Assembly: GCF_001632845.1 (NCBI RefSeq)
Contig: NZ_CP011994.1
Location: 2,800,001 to 2,864,000 of the forward strand
Direction: 5' to 3'
Length of the DNA: 64,000 nt
From: Ectothiorhodospira sp. BSL-9
GTDB lineage: Bacteria; Pseudomonadota; Gammaproteobacteria; Ectothiorhodospirales; Ectothiorhodospiraceae
Positions within the stretch are counted from its first letter, which is position 1; each line of letters opens with the position of its first letter. Below, one piece after another: positions 63,503-64,000 of this stretch. The notes beneath the pieces were generated by a model, which searched no databases, was not told the origin of the DNA, and saw only the letters and a list, made by a program, of their open reading frames with translations. Both the position numbers and the translations under genes were made by a program.

Positions 63503-64000
63503 TCAGCAGAAGTCCCGGGAGTCCGTGGGCAATTCACCGAGCCAGGCACTGCGATCCGTCAGATGCCGGGCCACCAGATGACAGACCCCATCCTCCTGCT
63601 GCCACTCCCCCCGCACCTCCAGCAGGCGTCCTTGCAGCACCTCTGCCCGGAAACGGGTGACCAGGGCCGGCCAGACGATGATGTTCACCGTGCCTGTCTC
63701 GTCCTCCAGGGTGAGAAAGACGGTGCCACTGGCGGATGAGGGGTGCTGGCGGGTGATGACCAGCCCCACATAGCGAACCTGACGCCGTTGGGGGAGGGCC
63801 CGCAGGGACTGGGCCGTGGCCGGACCCAGCGCCGCCAGCCGCTCGCGAAGCAGCGCCAGGGGATGACGCCCCAGGGACAGGCCCTGACTGGCATGGTCCG
63901 CCACCAGGTCCTCGCCTTCGCTGGGCATCCGCAACAGGGGTTCTGCCTCCCGCACGCAGGCATCCGCCAGCAGTGGCAGGGGCGTTTCCGTGGCCAGGGC
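63503..64000 (-). CDS. dnaE2: Error-prone DNA polymerase III alpha subunit DnaE2/ImuC, C-terminal part
   Basis: The frame enters from the right edge and ends at 63503, showing about 165 C-terminal residues. The GLSLGRHPLALLRERLA helix and the OB-fold TVFLTLEDETGTVNIIVWP followed by RGRLLEVRGEWQQ-like strands are typical of DnaE2 rather than DnaE. DnaE2 is the SOS translesion polymerase; the rest of the imuA-imuB-dnaE2 cassette should lie beyond 64000. The conserved dnaE2 core cannot be checked here. Confidence 0.85.
   Translation of the reverse strand, partial: ALATETPLPLLADACVREAEPLLRMPSEGEDLVADHASQGLSLGRHPLALLRERLAALGPATAQSLRALPQRRQVRYVGLVITRQHPSSASGTVFLTLEDETGTVNIIVWPALVTRFRAEVLQGRLLEVRGEWQQEDGVCHLVARHLTDRSAWLGELPTDSRDFC

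Noticed and set aside
1-64000. tRNA, rRNA, CRISPR arrays, prophage or integrative element
   Set aside because: No cloverleaf-like or repeat-spacer pattern, integrase or phage genes were seen; gaps are short and explained by promoters or hairpins.

Overview
The window is GC-rich, densely packed gammaproteobacterial chromosome. Markers of the lineage are the surE-pcm-yqaA-nlpD-rpoS block, the divergent tesA/ybbA-ybbP pair, monofunctional RelA, yoaA-tsaB, TruD, alaC, EttA and the yadGH exporter. Codon and base use look uniform. The two oxygen-related regulatory sites, the cyanide-insensitive-type bd oxidase, and the style of the chemotaxis genes would fit a purple-sulfur-bacterium relative (Chromatiales/Ectothiorhodospiraceae), but that placement is inference. 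No rRNA, tRNA, CRISPR array, prophage or integrative element was seen; one HUH-type transposase gene is the only mobile element.

Layout. 0-10.5 kb: tesA, ybbAP, relA, a TPR lipoprotein, yoaA, tsaB, truD. 10.5-12.5 kb: an FNR-like regulator in an operon with a periplasmic haem-c DUF3365 protein, then an Smr nuclease. 12.6-16.5 kb: surE-pcm-yqaA-nlpD-rpoS. 16.5-18.3 kb: Mth938-like protein and alaC. 18.6-28.3 kb: a complete chemotaxis-type cluster cheY-cheA-cheW-mcp-cheR-cheD-mcp-cheB, ordered like the Che2 cluster of Pseudomonas aeruginosa. 28.4-33.2 kb: a coupled four-gene module of STAS protein, REC-PP2C-ATPase protein, PAS hybrid kinase and REC-HD-GYP protein, resembling HsbA/HsbR partner switching joined to c-di-GMP turnover. 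33.3-35.8 kb: hom-thrC. 35.8-44.8 kb: DUF815 ATPase, DUF2721, hemerythrin, ettA, a CHASE-PAS-GGDEF gene, yadGH and an M17 aminopeptidase. 44.7-52.3 kb: glutamate dehydrogenase, a small Cys/His-rich protein, and cydA-cydB-cydD-cydC. 52.4-56.8 kb: a periplasmic protein, then the fabI / MaoC-Pta fusion / ackA operon. 56.9-64 kb: dodecin, transposase, thiD, an MrfA-MrfB-like helicase/exonuclease pair, and the end of dnaE2.

Three genes (hybrid kinase, CHASE-PAS-GGDEF, M17 peptidase) are each broken by one missing base in a G/C homopolymer, and adding one G or C restores a full family-length protein in every case. All three are the same kind of error within about 12.5 kb, so read or assembly error is the leading explanation; phase variation is the alternative.

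The genes suggest a cell that adjusts to oxygen and surface or motility cues. An FNR-type box lies exactly 41.5 bp upstream of a predicted cydA transcription start, and a second near-perfect box lies upstream of the fabI-pta-ackA operon. The chemosensory cluster is followed directly by the anti-sigma/c-di-GMP module. The best candidate for a little-described system is that 28.4-33.2 kb module, in which a cognate hybrid kinase is encoded next to an HsbR-like phosphatase/kinase and an HD-GYP phosphodiesterase.
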